Assembly: GCF_900104575.1 (NCBI RefSeq)
Contig: NZ_LT629731.1
Coordinates: forward strand, 3,767,557-3,831,556
Length of the DNA: 64,000 nucleotides
Direction: 5' to 3'
From: Bacillus tuaregi
Lineage (GTDB): Bacteria; Bacillota; Bacilli; Bacillales; Cytobacillaceae
In this document: positions 1 through 8,164 of the stretch, one piece after another
Position numbering within the stretch: position 1 is the stretch's first letter
Layout: the number at the start of each line of letters is the position of its first letter
Made by a program: the position numbers and the translations under genes
The notes under the pieces: model-generated
Databases searched by the model: none
What the model was told of the DNA's origin: nothing
Seen by the model: only the letters and a program-made list of their open reading frames with translations

Positions 1-1022
1 AACAGAATACTGCACATAATATTTCCGGCTGTTAGAAGGTGTTTGGGAACTAAGTCAACCATGAACGAAACACCAAGTGAGAAGGTCGAGCCGACAAGCA
101 TACCAGCAATGAAGAAGCAAACTGCTAATCCCATAACCGATTCCTTCATCAGTCCTGCCGCTGTAAACGATGTCAAGCCAATAATTAAAGCTACCATCAG
201 AATGCTTTTTCTTCCATAATGGTCACTTAGCATCCCTAAAGGCAACTGAAAGACAATGCTTCCAAGAGCAAAGGCTGGTAAGATAAAGGCCACATTTTGA
301 GCATCGATACCAATTCTTAATGCATAAATCGGAAAGCTCCCATTCAATGAAGCCTCTAAAAACCCGTAGCAGAATGGGAATAAAAACGCGATCCAACCAT
401 ATTTCCATGCCTTACCGAACCGACTGAAGGTATCAAAAAATGAGCTCTTTTCTTCACTTTTTTCCGGAAATTCATTCCTAAGAAGCCATAATGGCAGCCA
501 TACTAACAAGCTTAGACCTGCTGAGAGCATAAATGGCAATGCTTCATTTACCTCGAGAAGGCGGGCCATCATTGGTCCCCCCGCAAAGCCTAGACCAAAA
601 AATAAACCATAGAGAGAGATATTTCGCCCTCTTTTATGTTCCGGAGAAAAAGAGGTAATCCAGGTTTGACTCCCAAAGTGCAGCATATTGTCACCAATAC
701 CAACTAATAGTCGCAGGATAAACCAAAACCAGATCGATTTCCATACTGGAAATAAGACAAGAGCGGTGATGACGATAATGCCACCCGTCATAATCATTGG
801 CTTATATCCGAATTTTCGAATCGGCGTTTCCATAAACGGTGCGGCAAGAAGCATCCCAATATAAATCGATGTTGCATGAAGTCCATTTACAGACGAAGGG
901 ATTCCATCCTGCTCAAAAATAATGGCGATTAAAGGTGTCAGCATTCCCTGAGAAAAACCAGACACGGCTACTGTAACAACCAAGGTCCAAAACCGAAACC
1001 GATTAGATACTACACCATACAT
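1..1022 (-). CDS. MFS transporter (C-terminal end outside the window)
   Basis: The reading frame starts at an ATG whose complement lies at 1020-1022, with a GGGAG ribosome binding site about 9 bases upstream, and runs off the left edge without a stop. The visible part begins MYGVVSNRFRFWTLV and shows roughly ten hydrophobic segments with MFS features: an early helix with VSGFSQGMLTPL, a cytoplasmic loop PIRKFGYKP, and the duplicate loop LSDHYGRKS in the second half. The family exports or imports small molecules by proton antiport or symport; the substrate cannot be read from sequence. It is separated from the LysR gene by 171 bases, both on the minus strand. Confidence 0.85.
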   Translation of the reverse strand, partial: MYGVVSNRFRFWTLVVTVAVSGFSQGMLTPLIAIIFEQDGIPSSVNGLHATSIYIGMLLAAPFMETPIRKFGYKPMIMTGGIIVITALVLFPVWKSIWFWFILRLLVGIGDNMLHFGSQTWITSFSPEHKRGRNISLYGLFFGLGFAGGPMMARLLEVNEALPFMLSAGLSLLVWLPLWLLRNEFPEKSEEKSSFFDTFSRFGKAWKYGWIAFLFPFCYGFLEASLNGSFPIYALRIGIDAQNVAFILPAFALGSIVFQLPLGMLSDHYGRKSILMVALIIGLTSFTAAGLMKESVMGLAVCFFIAGMLVGSTFSLGVSFMVDLVPKHLLTAGNIMCSIL

Positions 1023-1193
1023 ATTTCATTCTCCCTATCGTTCAGCTCACAAAAAACCGAATTTTTTACCAAAAAAGGCAAAAAAACGGCTTTGTAACTA
1101 CTTGTTTGTCAACACTCATCCTAATATTATATCAATATAAGACGATTTCCTTCTACCATTTTTATAGTTAGTGATAATCAATCACTTACTTTT

Positions 1194-2075
1194 CTATTCA
1201 GTTGGGAAATTTTCAATAACAAACGACTTAAATCTTTTGGCAACAGGAGAAAGCATTATATCCGATAAAGTCGATAGAGCAATCCTTCTTTGGCAAGGGT
1301 AGTCGTTAATTTCTAAAAAACAAAGGTTATCAAACATAATATCGCTAATTTTTGGCAGAATCGCTATTCCCATTCCCTTCATGACAAAGCCAGCGACAGT
1401 TGCTGCCTCTTCTCCTTCAAAGGTTATGAGTGGGTTTACATGTAAGCTAGAACACATTTCATCAAAGATATATCGGAGTCCAAATCCTTTTTTAAAGCAA
1501 ATAAATTCTTCATCCTTTAAGCTACTAAACGAAACAGAAGTATCCCCTGCAAGCCGATGCTCCTTTGGCACTACAACATAAAGCGTCTCTGTACGTAGGA
1601 TGGTCGATTGTATTCGGTCATTCTTAGTAGGCGGAACCGATAAACACATATCCGCAATTCCCTTTTCCACCTGACCTAGTATGTAATCATTTGCCCCCTG
1701 ATAGAGCTGAAAGCTGATATTGGGATATAACTTTTTGTAGCTCGCTATTAGGTTGGGAATCTGATGTGGTCCGAGTGTATGGAGAAATGCTACAGAAATT
1801 TCCCCTGTATCAACAGAGATTTTCTCCTGTATTTCCTCCATTCCTTCCTCAATAGAAGCCTTAGCCTGCTGTGCTTTCTTTAAAAAAATCTCACCATACC
1901 TGGTTAGCGCCACTGATTTTCCATCGCGAAAGAATAAGGGCACCCCTAACTCCTGCTCTAATTTGATGATGGACCGACTTAAAGCTGGCTGTGATATCAA
2001 TTGATGCTGTGCTGCCCTTGTAAAATGCTTATATTTTGCCACTGCAATAAAATTCTCTAATTGATGCCATTCCAA
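1194..2075 (-). CDS. LysR-family transcriptional regulator
   Basis: This is a DNA-binding regulator with an N-terminal winged helix (HFTRAAQHQLISQPALSRSI, the recognition helix region) and a C-terminal periplasmic-binding-like effector domain of about 200 residues. Total length near 293 is normal for the family. I prefer the TTG at 2075 (protein starting EWHQLENFIAVA after the initiator) because Bacillus relatives start this way and a GGGGG/AAGGAG ribosome binding site lies just upstream; an in-frame ATG at 2096 would add seven residues. It diverges from an MFS gene 125 bases away, the arrangement of E. coli ynfL/ynfM, so it probably controls that transporter. The effector is unknown. Confidence 0.9.
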   Translation of the reverse strand: MEWHQLENFIAVAKYKHFTRAAQHQLISQPALSRSIIKLEQELGVPLFFRDGKSVALTRYGEIFLKKAQQAKASIEEGMEEIQEKISVDTGEISVAFLHTLGPHQIPNLIASYKKLYPNISFQLYQGANDYILGQVEKGIADMCLSVPPTKNDRIQSTILRTETLYVVVPKEHRLAGDTSVSFSSLKDEEFICFKKGFGLRYIFDEMCSSLHVNPLITFEGEEAATVAGFVMKGMGIAILPKISDIMFDNLCFLEINDYPCQRRIALSTLSDIMLSPVAKRFKSFVIENFPTE

Positions 2076-2200
2076 CTCCTTTTCCCCCTTTATCATAACT
2101 AAAACGCATGGTACTTATGACTATTATAAATTAGACACATAAGATATCACAGCGTATAGTAAAGAATCATATGAAAAGATTGGAAATGAGGGAAATTAGA

Positions 2201-3412
2201 ATGGATTCAATTCAATCAGGTTCAAAGGAATTTAAAAGGGCAAAGCTTGCCTTTCTTATTGCGGGACTCGTAACATTTGCCGCTATCTATACAGTTCAGC
2301 CAACAATGCCGCTATTTGCAAACGATTTTCATATATCAGCGCCGGCTGCCAGTCTCACGTTATCAGTTACAACTGGTTTACTCGCCTTTTCAATGTTAGC
2401 AGCAGCCACGCTCTCGGATAAAATCAGTATGAAAAATATCATGGTATTCTCAATGATTCTCACCTCGATGCTTGGCATCCTAACAGCCTTGAGCTCCAGC
2501 TATATGATGCTTTTACTCTTTAGAGCCATGCTAGGTATTTTTGTCGCAGGTATACCCTCTATTGCCATGGCCTTTATTGGGAAAGAATTTACACCTAGAG
2601 ACAGTGTCATGATCATGGGCTTCTATATTTCCGGTTCAAGCATTGGGGGTATGACTGGAAGGCTTTTTACAGGCTTATTGACAGACCTTTTTTCATGGAG
2701 GCTTGCCTTTGCAGTAATCGGAGTGATTTCACTATTATTAAGTCTTTTCTTTTGGTACACTCTTCCGACACCCTCCACTCCTGTTAGAAAGAATATTGAT
2801 TGGAAATCAATCTGGCCGTCTTATAAAATGCATTTGTTCAATAAAAATATCAACTTTCTGTTTGTACTTGGATTTCTATTAATGGGCAGCTTCGTAACGA
2901 TGTACAATTACATCGGCTTCTTATTAATAAAGCCCCCCTATAATTTAAGTCAAACCGTTATCGGTCTTATTTTTATCGTGTATTTATTTGGTACCTTTAG
3001 TTCCATTTATATGGGGAAGAAAGCAAAGCAATATGGAACGAGTATGATATTAAAATGGTCTTTTTTGATTACGATTATTGGTGCAGTAATCACACTGTTT
3101 CCAAATTTACTCGCAAAAATCATTGGTATCTCCATTTTTACCTTTGGCTTTTTTGCAGCCCATTCGATTGTCAGTGCCTTAGTAACGGAGCGTGCCAAAC
3201 AAAATAAAGCCCAGGCGTCTTCCCTTTATTTACTATTTTATTATTTAGGTTCTTCATTTGTTGGATCATTTGGAGGTTTCTTTTGGGATCACTTCTCCTG
3301 GGGTGGTGTCATCTCCTTCCTGTTAGGACTTCTTACCACTGGATTAATCCTAATTATCAAGTGCACACAGGCCAAGACTGCCTCAATCATGATTCAGAAG
3401 AAAGCTCTATAA
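2201..3412 (+). CDS. MFS transporter, YnfM/AraJ-like
   Basis: A 12-helix major facilitator protein of about 403 residues. After a short charged N-terminus (KEFKRAKL) come hydrophobic segments containing AAIYTVQPTMPLFANDF, a motif-A-like loop LSDKISMKN, and GISIFTFGFFAAHS in the C-terminal half. I choose the ATG at 2201 because a GAGG site lies about 9 bases upstream; upstream in-frame ATGs at 2171 and 2186 lack good ribosome binding sites. It is transcribed away from the LysR gene and is likely its target. E. coli YnfM is the best-known relative with this layout; the physiological substrate of this branch is not established. Confidence 0.85.
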   Translation: MDSIQSGSKEFKRAKLAFLIAGLVTFAAIYTVQPTMPLFANDFHISAPAASLTLSVTTGLLAFSMLAAATLSDKISMKNIMVFSMILTSMLGILTALSSSYMMLLLFRAMLGIFVAGIPSIAMAFIGKEFTPRDSVMIMGFYISGSSIGGMTGRLFTGLLTDLFSWRLAFAVIGVISLLLSLFFWYTLPTPSTPVRKNIDWKSIWPSYKMHLFNKNINFLFVLGFLLMGSFVTMYNYIGFLLIKPPYNLSQTVIGLIFIVYLFGTFSSIYMGKKAKQYGTSMILKWSFLITIIGAVITLFPNLLAKIIGISIFTFGFFAAHSIVSALVTERAKQNKAQASSLYLLFYYLGSSFVGSFGGFFWDHFSWGGVISFLLGLLTTGLILIIKCTQAKTASIMIQKKAL

Positions 3413-3419
3413 CAAATAA

Positions 3420-3470
3420 GAATCCCCTGCTTGCTCCAGATTATAGCCTCGGTGGAGTAAACAGGGGATT
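3420..3470 (+). terminator. Stem-loop terminator after the MFS gene
   Basis: The arms AATCCCCTG and CAGGGGATT enclose an inner CTCCA/TGGAG pair, followed by TTCT. It starts a few bases after the MFS stop codon and may also stop transcripts coming from the opposite strand. Confidence 0.65.
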
Positions 3471-3493
3471 TCTATGATTATTTCCTAATAACC

Positions 3494-3772
3494 TTAATAG
3501 TAAGGATATCCAGCATATGGATTATATTGTGTTGGATATGGATATGGGGCCGGATAAGGATATGGCGCAGGGTAAGGATAGCCTCCATAACCCGGTGACG
3601 CCAACGCACCAAGCGTTAAGCCACCTAGTAAGCCGCCAATGAACGGTGCCCCGGAGCCATGGTGCTGTCCATGATGGTACCCGCCATGGTGCTGTCCGCC
3701 ATGATGTCCTCCATGGTGGTGTCCCCCATGATGCCCGCTGTGATGTCCGCCATAATGTCTTGGATCCATCAT
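3494..3772 (-). CDS. His/Gly-rich, Tyr/Pro-repeat small protein (possible spore coat protein)
   Basis: A 92-residue low-complexity protein in three blocks: residues 4-41 are almost entirely His, Gly and Gln (HHGGHH-type units); residues 44-62 form a Gly/Ala/Leu segment (FIGGLLGGLTLGALASP) that could embed in a membrane or coat; residues 63-92 are YPYPAP repeats ending in Tyr-Tyr. The His block could bind divalent metal. Tyr/Pro/Gly tails and His-rich tracts occur in Bacillus spore-coat proteins, so a coat role is a reasonable guess, not shown. A GGGAGAGGG site precedes the ATG. It lies downstream of dsdA on the same strand, 89 bases away. Confidence 0.65.
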   Translation of the reverse strand: MMDPRHYGGHHSGHHGGHHHGGHHGGQHHGGYHHGQHHGSGAPFIGGLLGGLTLGALASPGYGGYPYPAPYPYPAPYPYPTQYNPYAGYPYY

Positions 3773-3861
3773 AATCGTACCCTCTCCCTTTTTCTTTTTA
3801 TTAGCTTACCTACTTTAGAATATGCGGGAGAGTTGTCCAATGAGTGGGCAAGTCAGCCTGT

Positions 3862-5184
3862 TCAGTTTGATGAATTCTTGTTATTCAACTCATTCCCTTT
3901 ATCAAGGTATCCCTTCATTTCATCCTGTGGTACCATACTACCTCCTGTCGCCCAAATAATATGTGTTGAATTTTTCATAATTTGCTGACCAAAGCGGTTA
4001 TAATAGTCTAGATTTTGCTGGGTTAAAAAAAAGCCTGGGAATCCTGCTGCAGCGGATGGTTCAATTTCAATACTTTCTTCCTTTGCTAATAGCGAAAGAA
4101 GTTGAAACAGCCGGTTATCGATAACGGTAAAAAGTCCATCCAGCTGGTTTCCAACCACCTCGCCAACAAAGCCTGATGCTCTGCCAACCGCCAAGCCATC
4201 TGCTGCTGTCTGTCCTGATAATCCAATATCCTGTACAGAAATTTTATTTTGCAGCCCAGTCATAACTCCTAACAGCATACATGGTGCTTGAACAGGTTCA
4301 GCGAAAAAACAATGGACGTGTTCACCATATATTTGCTTCAGTCCATATGCCACGCCCCCCGGTCCGCCGCCAACACCGCAAGGAAGATAGACAAATAGCG
4401 GATGCTCTGCATCTACTGTTATCCCTTGTTTCTTTAGCTGATGCTCAACACGCTTAGCTGCAACCGCATAGCCTAAAAATAGAGTTTGTGAGTTTTCATC
4501 ATCGATAAAATGGCAGTTTGGATCCTGATTGGCTTGCTTCCTGCCTTCCTCCACTGCCTTTTCATAATCAGCTTCATACTCAATAACCGTGACGCCTTTT
4601 TTTCGCAGCAAATCCTTTTTCCATTGCCTAGCATCAGCTGACATATGAACAGTGACCTTAAAGCCTAGCTTTGCACTCATGATGCCAATACTTAAACCAA
4701 GGTTTCCAGTAGAGCCTACTGATACAGAGTAATGGGAGAATAGCTGCTTGTATTTTTCACTTGCAAGAACAGAGTAGTCATCTGCCATGGTTAAGCCGCC
4801 AGACTCTAGGGCAATTTTTTCGGCGAAATACAATACTTCATAGATGCCGCCTCTTGCCTTAATCGAACCAGAAATCGGTAAATGACTGTCACATTTTAGG
4901 AGAAGCCTGCCCTCCAGTTCTTTCTGATAGTAATCTTCCAAAGCTGCCTTCATCCTCGGAATGTGCTTTAAAGGTGATTCAATCATTCCCTGATTCCCTG
5001 CCGTTTCAGGAAATACCTTCTCAATGTATGGTGCAAAGCGTTCGAGCCTTTGACGTGCATCCTCAATGTCTGCGGCAGTAAGTGTGGAGGCTTGGGGAGG
5101 CTTAATATTTGGATTAAACCAGATCACCTCCAGACCCTCTTGCATGTCTGGAATAATTGGATATTTATCTGCTAACTCTGACAT
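3862..5184 (-). CDS. dsdA: D-serine ammonia-lyase
   Basis: A PLP enzyme (fold type II) that converts D-serine to pyruvate and ammonia in the cytoplasm. The 440-residue length matches DsdA. The Schiff-base lysine sits in [14 protein letters not shown] near residue 108, the phosphate-binding loop is near residue 159 in [11 protein letters not shown], and the glycine-rich [13 protein letters not shown] follows near 270. The start at 5184 has GGGAAG upstream. It is a single gene with no dsdC or dsdX neighbour here. It lies about 33 kb from two amino acid transporters of the same window (a glycine-riboswitch permease and SstT), too far to infer an operon. Confidence 0.95.
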   Translation of the reverse strand: MSELADKYPIIPDMQEGLEVIWFNPNIKPPQASTLTAADIEDARQRLERFAPYIEKVFPETAGNQGMIESPLKHIPRMKAALEDYYQKELEGRLLLKCDSHLPISGSIKARGGIYEVLYFAEKIALESGGLTMADDYSVLASEKYKQLFSHYSVSVGSTGNLGLSIGIMSAKLGFKVTVHMSADARQWKKDLLRKKGVTVIEYEADYEKAVEEGRKQANQDPNCHFIDDENSQTLFLGYAVAAKRVEHQLKKQGITVDAEHPLFVYLPCGVGGGPGGVAYGLKQIYGEHVHCFFAEPVQAPCMLLGVMTGLQNKISVQDIGLSGQTAADGLAVGRASGFVGEVVGNQLDGLFTVIDNRLFQLLSLLAKEESIEIEPSAAAGFPGFFLTQQNLDYYNRFGQQIMKNSTHIIWATGGSMVPQDEMKGYLDKGNELNNKNSSN

Positions 5185-5321
5185 ACACTTCCCTACTTTA
5201 TCGTTTATTTTTTTATCTATTTAAAATGTACCACAACCACTCATTTACAAAAACCTCCCCGATAATGATGCTCAAAAACAGATTCTGACTTTTGCAGAGA
5301 TAAAAAAACCTAATAAACGAG

Positions 5322-5352
5322 TTGACATTGACGTTACGTAAAGGTGTATCGT
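5322..5352 (+). promoter_or_regulatory. MerR-type promoter with a 19-bp spacer
   Basis: TTGACA at 5322-5327 and TATCGT at 5347-5352 are separated by 19 bases that contain the sequence GACGTTACGTAAAGG. Over-long spacers with an internal dyad are the hallmark of promoters activated by MerR regulators bending the DNA. It precedes the MerR/TipAS gene, suggesting autoactivation. Confidence 0.55.
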
Positions 5353-5373
5353 GTAGTTACAGGGAGGTTTGAG

Positions 5374-6135
5374 ATGATGGAATACACCGTGCAAAAACTG
5401 GCAAAGCTGGCAGGAGTCAGCACCCGAACACTCCGCTACTATGATGAAATTGGAATTCTAAAGCCGGCAAGAATCAATTCATCAGGCTATCGGATTTACG
5501 GTCAGGCTGAGGTAGATACACTACAGCAAATTCTTTTCTTTAGAGAATTAGGTTTAGAGTTAAATAACATAAAAGAAGTCGTGACAGATCCAAACTTTGA
5601 TGGCACGAAAGCGCTTCGGGATCATCTGCAAAAGCTCCTTGAAAAAAGAAAACAGCTCGATTTGTTAATTGAAAATGTCAATAAAACAATCGCCTCAAAG
5701 GAAGGGAGAATAACAATGGCTAACAAAGAAAAGTTTGAAGGCTTTAAGAAAAAAATGATTGAAGAAAACGAAAAGAAATATGGTGAAGAAATCCGCCAAA
5801 AGTATGGTGAAAAAACGGTTAATAAATCAAATGAAAAATTTATGAACATGTCACAGGAAGAATACGAAAAAGTAACTACATTAGAGAAGCAGCTACACGA
5901 AACATTAGCAGAGGCTTTTGCGACAGATGACCCAGCCGGAGAATTGGCACAAAAGGCAGCTGACCTCCACAAGCAATGGCTTTGCTTCTATTGGCATGAA
6001 TATAATAAAGAAGCCCATGCAGGCTTGGCACAAATGTATGTTGACGACAAACGCTTCAAAGCCTATTACGATAAGAACCAACCAGGTATCGCTGAATTCC
6101 TCAGAGATGCCATCAACATCTACACAAGTAAATAA
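5374..6135 (+). CDS. MerR-family regulator with TipAS drug-recognition domain
   Basis: Residues 1-70 form the MerR winged helix (QKLAKLAGVSTRTLRYYDEI, then GYRIYGQAEVDTLQQI), residues 75-115 the long dimerisation coiled coil, and residues 120-253 an all-helical TipAS domain rich in KKM, EENEKKYGEEIR and ending FLRDAINIYT. In the TipA/Mta family the C-terminal domain binds cationic or peptide antibiotics and the protein activates its own and efflux promoters. The ATG at 5374 has AGGGAGG six bases upstream; an in-frame GTG at 5344 overlaps the promoter and is unlikely. No efflux gene lies directly next to it, so its target may be elsewhere. Confidence 0.9.
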   Translation: MMEYTVQKLAKLAGVSTRTLRYYDEIGILKPARINSSGYRIYGQAEVDTLQQILFFRELGLELNNIKEVVTDPNFDGTKALRDHLQKLLEKRKQLDLLIENVNKTIASKEGRITMANKEKFEGFKKKMIEENEKKYGEEIRQKYGEKTVNKSNEKFMNMSQEEYEKVTTLEKQLHETLAEAFATDDPAGELAQKAADLHKQWLCFYWHEYNKEAHAGLAQMYVDDKRFKAYYDKNQPGIAEFLRDAINIYTSK

Positions 6136-6210
6136 TGGTTATGGGATAGCTAAAACAACACCGTTAGCCATGTCGGAAAACGATAAAGCTTGCCAATAGT
6201 AGAAAAACAC

Positions 6211-6258
6211 CTCTTCAAAAGGTTGACATCCTGCACCATGTCAAGCTTTAAAGAGGTC
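6211..6258 (-). terminator. Terminator of the small coiled-coil gene
   Basis: ACCTCTT and AAAGAGGT form the outer stem and TTGACAT/ATGTCAA the inner stem; on the minus strand the stem is followed by GTTTTTC. It may also end the MerR transcript from the other side. Confidence 0.6.
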
Positions 6259-6277
6259 ATATTCATGAAAACTATTA

Positions 6278-6505
6278 TTATTTTTTTATATCAAAAGGGT
6301 TCTCCATTGTATTCTGCTTCATCTTTTCTAATTCAAGCCTCATTTTCTCTGTTTCTAATAAATAGTTTTCATGCTTAAGCTTTTCTAGCTCTATTTCATC
6401 CTTCAGCATACCTCGCTTGATTTTCAATTGCTTTTGAAAATGGGCTGTAATAATCGCTATGATGGGTATCGAAAAAATCATAATAACAGTGATAGTACCT
6501 GTCAT
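6278..6505 (-). CDS. Small PspB-like membrane/coiled-coil protein
   Basis: A 75-residue protein with one N-terminal transmembrane helix (residues 3-21, TGTITVIMIFSIPIIAIITA) followed by a charged amphipathic helix (residues 28-67) with heptad-like Leu and Glu spacing. This is the architecture of phage-shock PspB and similar envelope stress proteins, but there is no pspA or pspC gene nearby and the match is one of shape only. The start has a clear GAGGTGAAG site. It is a single gene between terminators on both sides. Confidence 0.65.
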   Translation of the reverse strand: MTGTITVIMIFSIPIIAIITAHFQKQLKIKRGMLKDEIELEKLKHENYLLETEKMRLELEKMKQNTMENPFDIKK

Positions 6506-6606
6506 GACTTCACCTCGTTTTGGTATATTCTTGTACCTTATAACTTAATTATATAATAGTTAATAAAGGACAAAAAGGATGACATCTTATCTAAAGCGAA
6601 AAGAAA

Positions 6607-6651
6607 GGGGATGGTTATTCTCGCTTATGCTGAAGCAAGAGAACCATCCCC
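6607..6651 (-). terminator. Terminator of the TDT/SLAC1-like gene
   Basis: GGGGATGGTT and AACCATCCCC form a perfect 10-bp stem with an inner TTCTC/GAGAA pair. On the minus strand it is followed by CTTTCTTTTC, consistent with Rho-independent termination of the gene ending at 6687. Confidence 0.7.
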
Positions 6652-6686
6652 TGTTATTTATGAGAATCTCAGATTTATATTGTGGT

Positions 6687-7910
6687 TTAGTTATTTGTTC
6701 CTGTAGGAATTACAAATGGAGCATCCTCCTTTGTTTTAGAAAATAGCTTCTTGTTTAATCTAAGCAATACTTGCATGGTTTTGAGCTGTACAAGGACAAA
6801 TGGAGCCAGCATGACATAGTGAACAATGGAAAATGGTGTAATCACTCCTGTTTTTACAAAACCCCAATGAACAAAGAACATTCCGAGAACCATGAACGCT
6901 ACACCTGGACAGATTAAGGAAAAGCTTCCAGGGCTTTTTCCCTTACCTTTAGTCATCTCATTAAAATAACCATTTTTACTAAGGACAGTATAACCGATTA
7001 ATCCAAACATTACTTGAATAGAAACAAAGATGGTTAAGACAACAAATAATGGAATCGCAGACGGCTCTTGAATGTGAAGAAGATTATGGTTTATGCCACT
7101 GTATAGACGGACAAATGTAATACCTAATAGAGTTAAAATAGGAATCGCCATCCAAATGCTCGGACTGCCTGCTTTATCAATCCCCTGCTTGAAAATAGAC
7201 TTAAAACCTAGAGTCATCTTCAAGAACATTAACAGAAATGCAATACTACCAAAGAAAATGGACATCACCGTTCCAATTACAGATATGGCAAGTGTATGAC
7301 TCATGGCCGCAGGTGCTGCAAAACCAACTGCAATCATCGCAAAGGCAAACACCGTTAGCATATGACTTAAATTATTATTTTGGACAAAATCTAAATCCCC
7401 ATTAAGAATGAAGCGAGTAAAATAATTCTTGAAAAGGACCATTGCATAAACACCAATGGCAAAAAATCCAAGCAATGCAAATGGGAACATATACTCCACA
7501 TAATTCCATAGATTTGGCACAAAAACGCCAGCTAAGATAAATAGGACATTAATCGTCATCCCTAGGGTTAACGGAATCGCCATTAATGTTACTTCTGCAT
7601 TTGAGCTTTTCAGCTTTTGATAGGCTGCCGTTCTTTTAAAAATCCTATACTCTCTAACATTCCATGCAAGTAGTCGGAAATGCTTATAAGCAAAGATTAG
7701 TATTAATAGAAGAGCTGCTCCTGTTAAAATACTGACTAATAGATTGTCTCCAGTTAAAACGGGAAAGATATGTTCAAAATTAGCCATTGGTCTGCCCGGA
7801 TGTTTAATTAAAAACATGAAATACATGAAAAAAGAAACTCCTAGCCCCCCGCTTCCTAATGCAGCTAGAAAATAAAGCGGATTATAGCTTTCTCCTAAAT
7901 TTTTCTTCAA
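6687..7910 (-). CDS. TDT/SLAC1-like membrane transporter next to SQR
   Basis: A 407-residue integral membrane protein with about ten hydrophobic helices, short loops and a charged C-terminus. Gly-rich helix starts (LAALGSGGLGVSFF; IPLTLGMTINVLF; VGFAAPAAMSHTLA) and overall size fit the TDT/SLAC1 (TehA) fold, a family that includes the yeast sulfite exporter Ssu1; my assignment is by shape and context, not by a decisive motif. It starts at a TTG at 7910 with AAAGGA about 9 bases upstream. A CsoR/CstR-type operator at 7932-7947 lies immediately upstream, and the sulfide:quinone reductase gene diverges from it. A role in moving sulfite or another sulfur anion is an inference. Confidence 0.55.
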   Translation of the reverse strand: MKKNLGESYNPLYFLAALGSGGLGVSFFMYFMFLIKHPGRPMANFEHIFPVLTGDNLLVSILTGAALLLILIFAYKHFRLLAWNVREYRIFKRTAAYQKLKSSNAEVTLMAIPLTLGMTINVLFILAGVFVPNLWNYVEYMFPFALLGFFAIGVYAMVLFKNYFTRFILNGDLDFVQNNNLSHMLTVFAFAMIAVGFAAPAAMSHTLAISVIGTVMSIFFGSIAFLLMFLKMTLGFKSIFKQGIDKAGSPSIWMAIPILTLLGITFVRLYSGINHNLLHIQEPSAIPLFVVLTIFVSIQVMFGLIGYTVLSKNGYFNEMTKGKGKSPGSFSLICPGVAFMVLGMFFVHWGFVKTGVITPFSIVHYVMLAPFVLVQLKTMQVLLRLNKKLFSKTKEDAPFVIPTGTNN

Positions 7911-7931
7911 ACGTAATCATCCTTTCTTTTT

Positions 7932-7947
7932 ATACCCTGCTCGGTAT
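7932..7947. promoter_or_regulatory. CsoR/CstR-type operator 1
   Basis: ATACCCTGCTCGGTAT is a 16-bp dyad of the ATACCN6GGTAT kind. It lies about 20 bases upstream of the TTG start of the TDT/SLAC1-like gene, where a bound repressor would block transcription. Related sites occur at 8128 and 9810. Confidence 0.6.
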
Positions 7948-8013
7948 TGGTGAACCCATTTTATACTGGATTTCTTTAAATGTTCAATACTTTTACCACT
8001 TAACGAACTCAAT

Positions 8014-8029
8014 TAGGGGTAATCCCCTA
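8014..8029. promoter_or_regulatory. GC-rich palindrome TAGGGG-N4-CCCCTA
   Basis: Arms TAGGGG (8014-8019) and CCCCTA (8024-8029) flank TAAT in an otherwise AT-rich divergent promoter region. It resembles the NreC consensus TAGGG-N4-CCCTA with one extra base pair per arm. It lies between two CstR-like operators, so the sulfur genes may answer both to a persulfide sensor and to a NarL-type regulator. Confidence 0.45.
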
Positions 8030-8127
8030 TTTGCTTATAAATATGGTTTTTATTCTTTTTGTAACGATGTAAAACATGGTATCTTTTAACTACAAAAAGG
8101 AATTAACTAAAATTTTTCATCATTTTT

Positions 8128-8143
8128 ATACCCTAGTTAGTAT
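8128..8143. promoter_or_regulatory. CsoR/CstR-type operator 2
   Basis: ATACCCTAGTTAGTAT shares its first seven bases and its final GTAT with the site at 7932. It sits just before the AAGGAGG ribosome binding site of the SQR gene, a position suited to repression. Confidence 0.5.
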
Positions 8144-8164
8144 TAAAAACAAGGAGGATTTCAT

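Noticed and set aside
3659-3988. A plus-strand frame of about 109 codons rich in Met, Val and Ser
   Set aside because: It is the antisense of the His/Gly repeat gene and overlaps the end of dsdA; the composition reflects the repeats.
5622-5972. A minus-strand frame rich in Ser and Phe
   Set aside because: It is antisense to the MerR/TipAS gene, with no ribosome binding site and biased composition.
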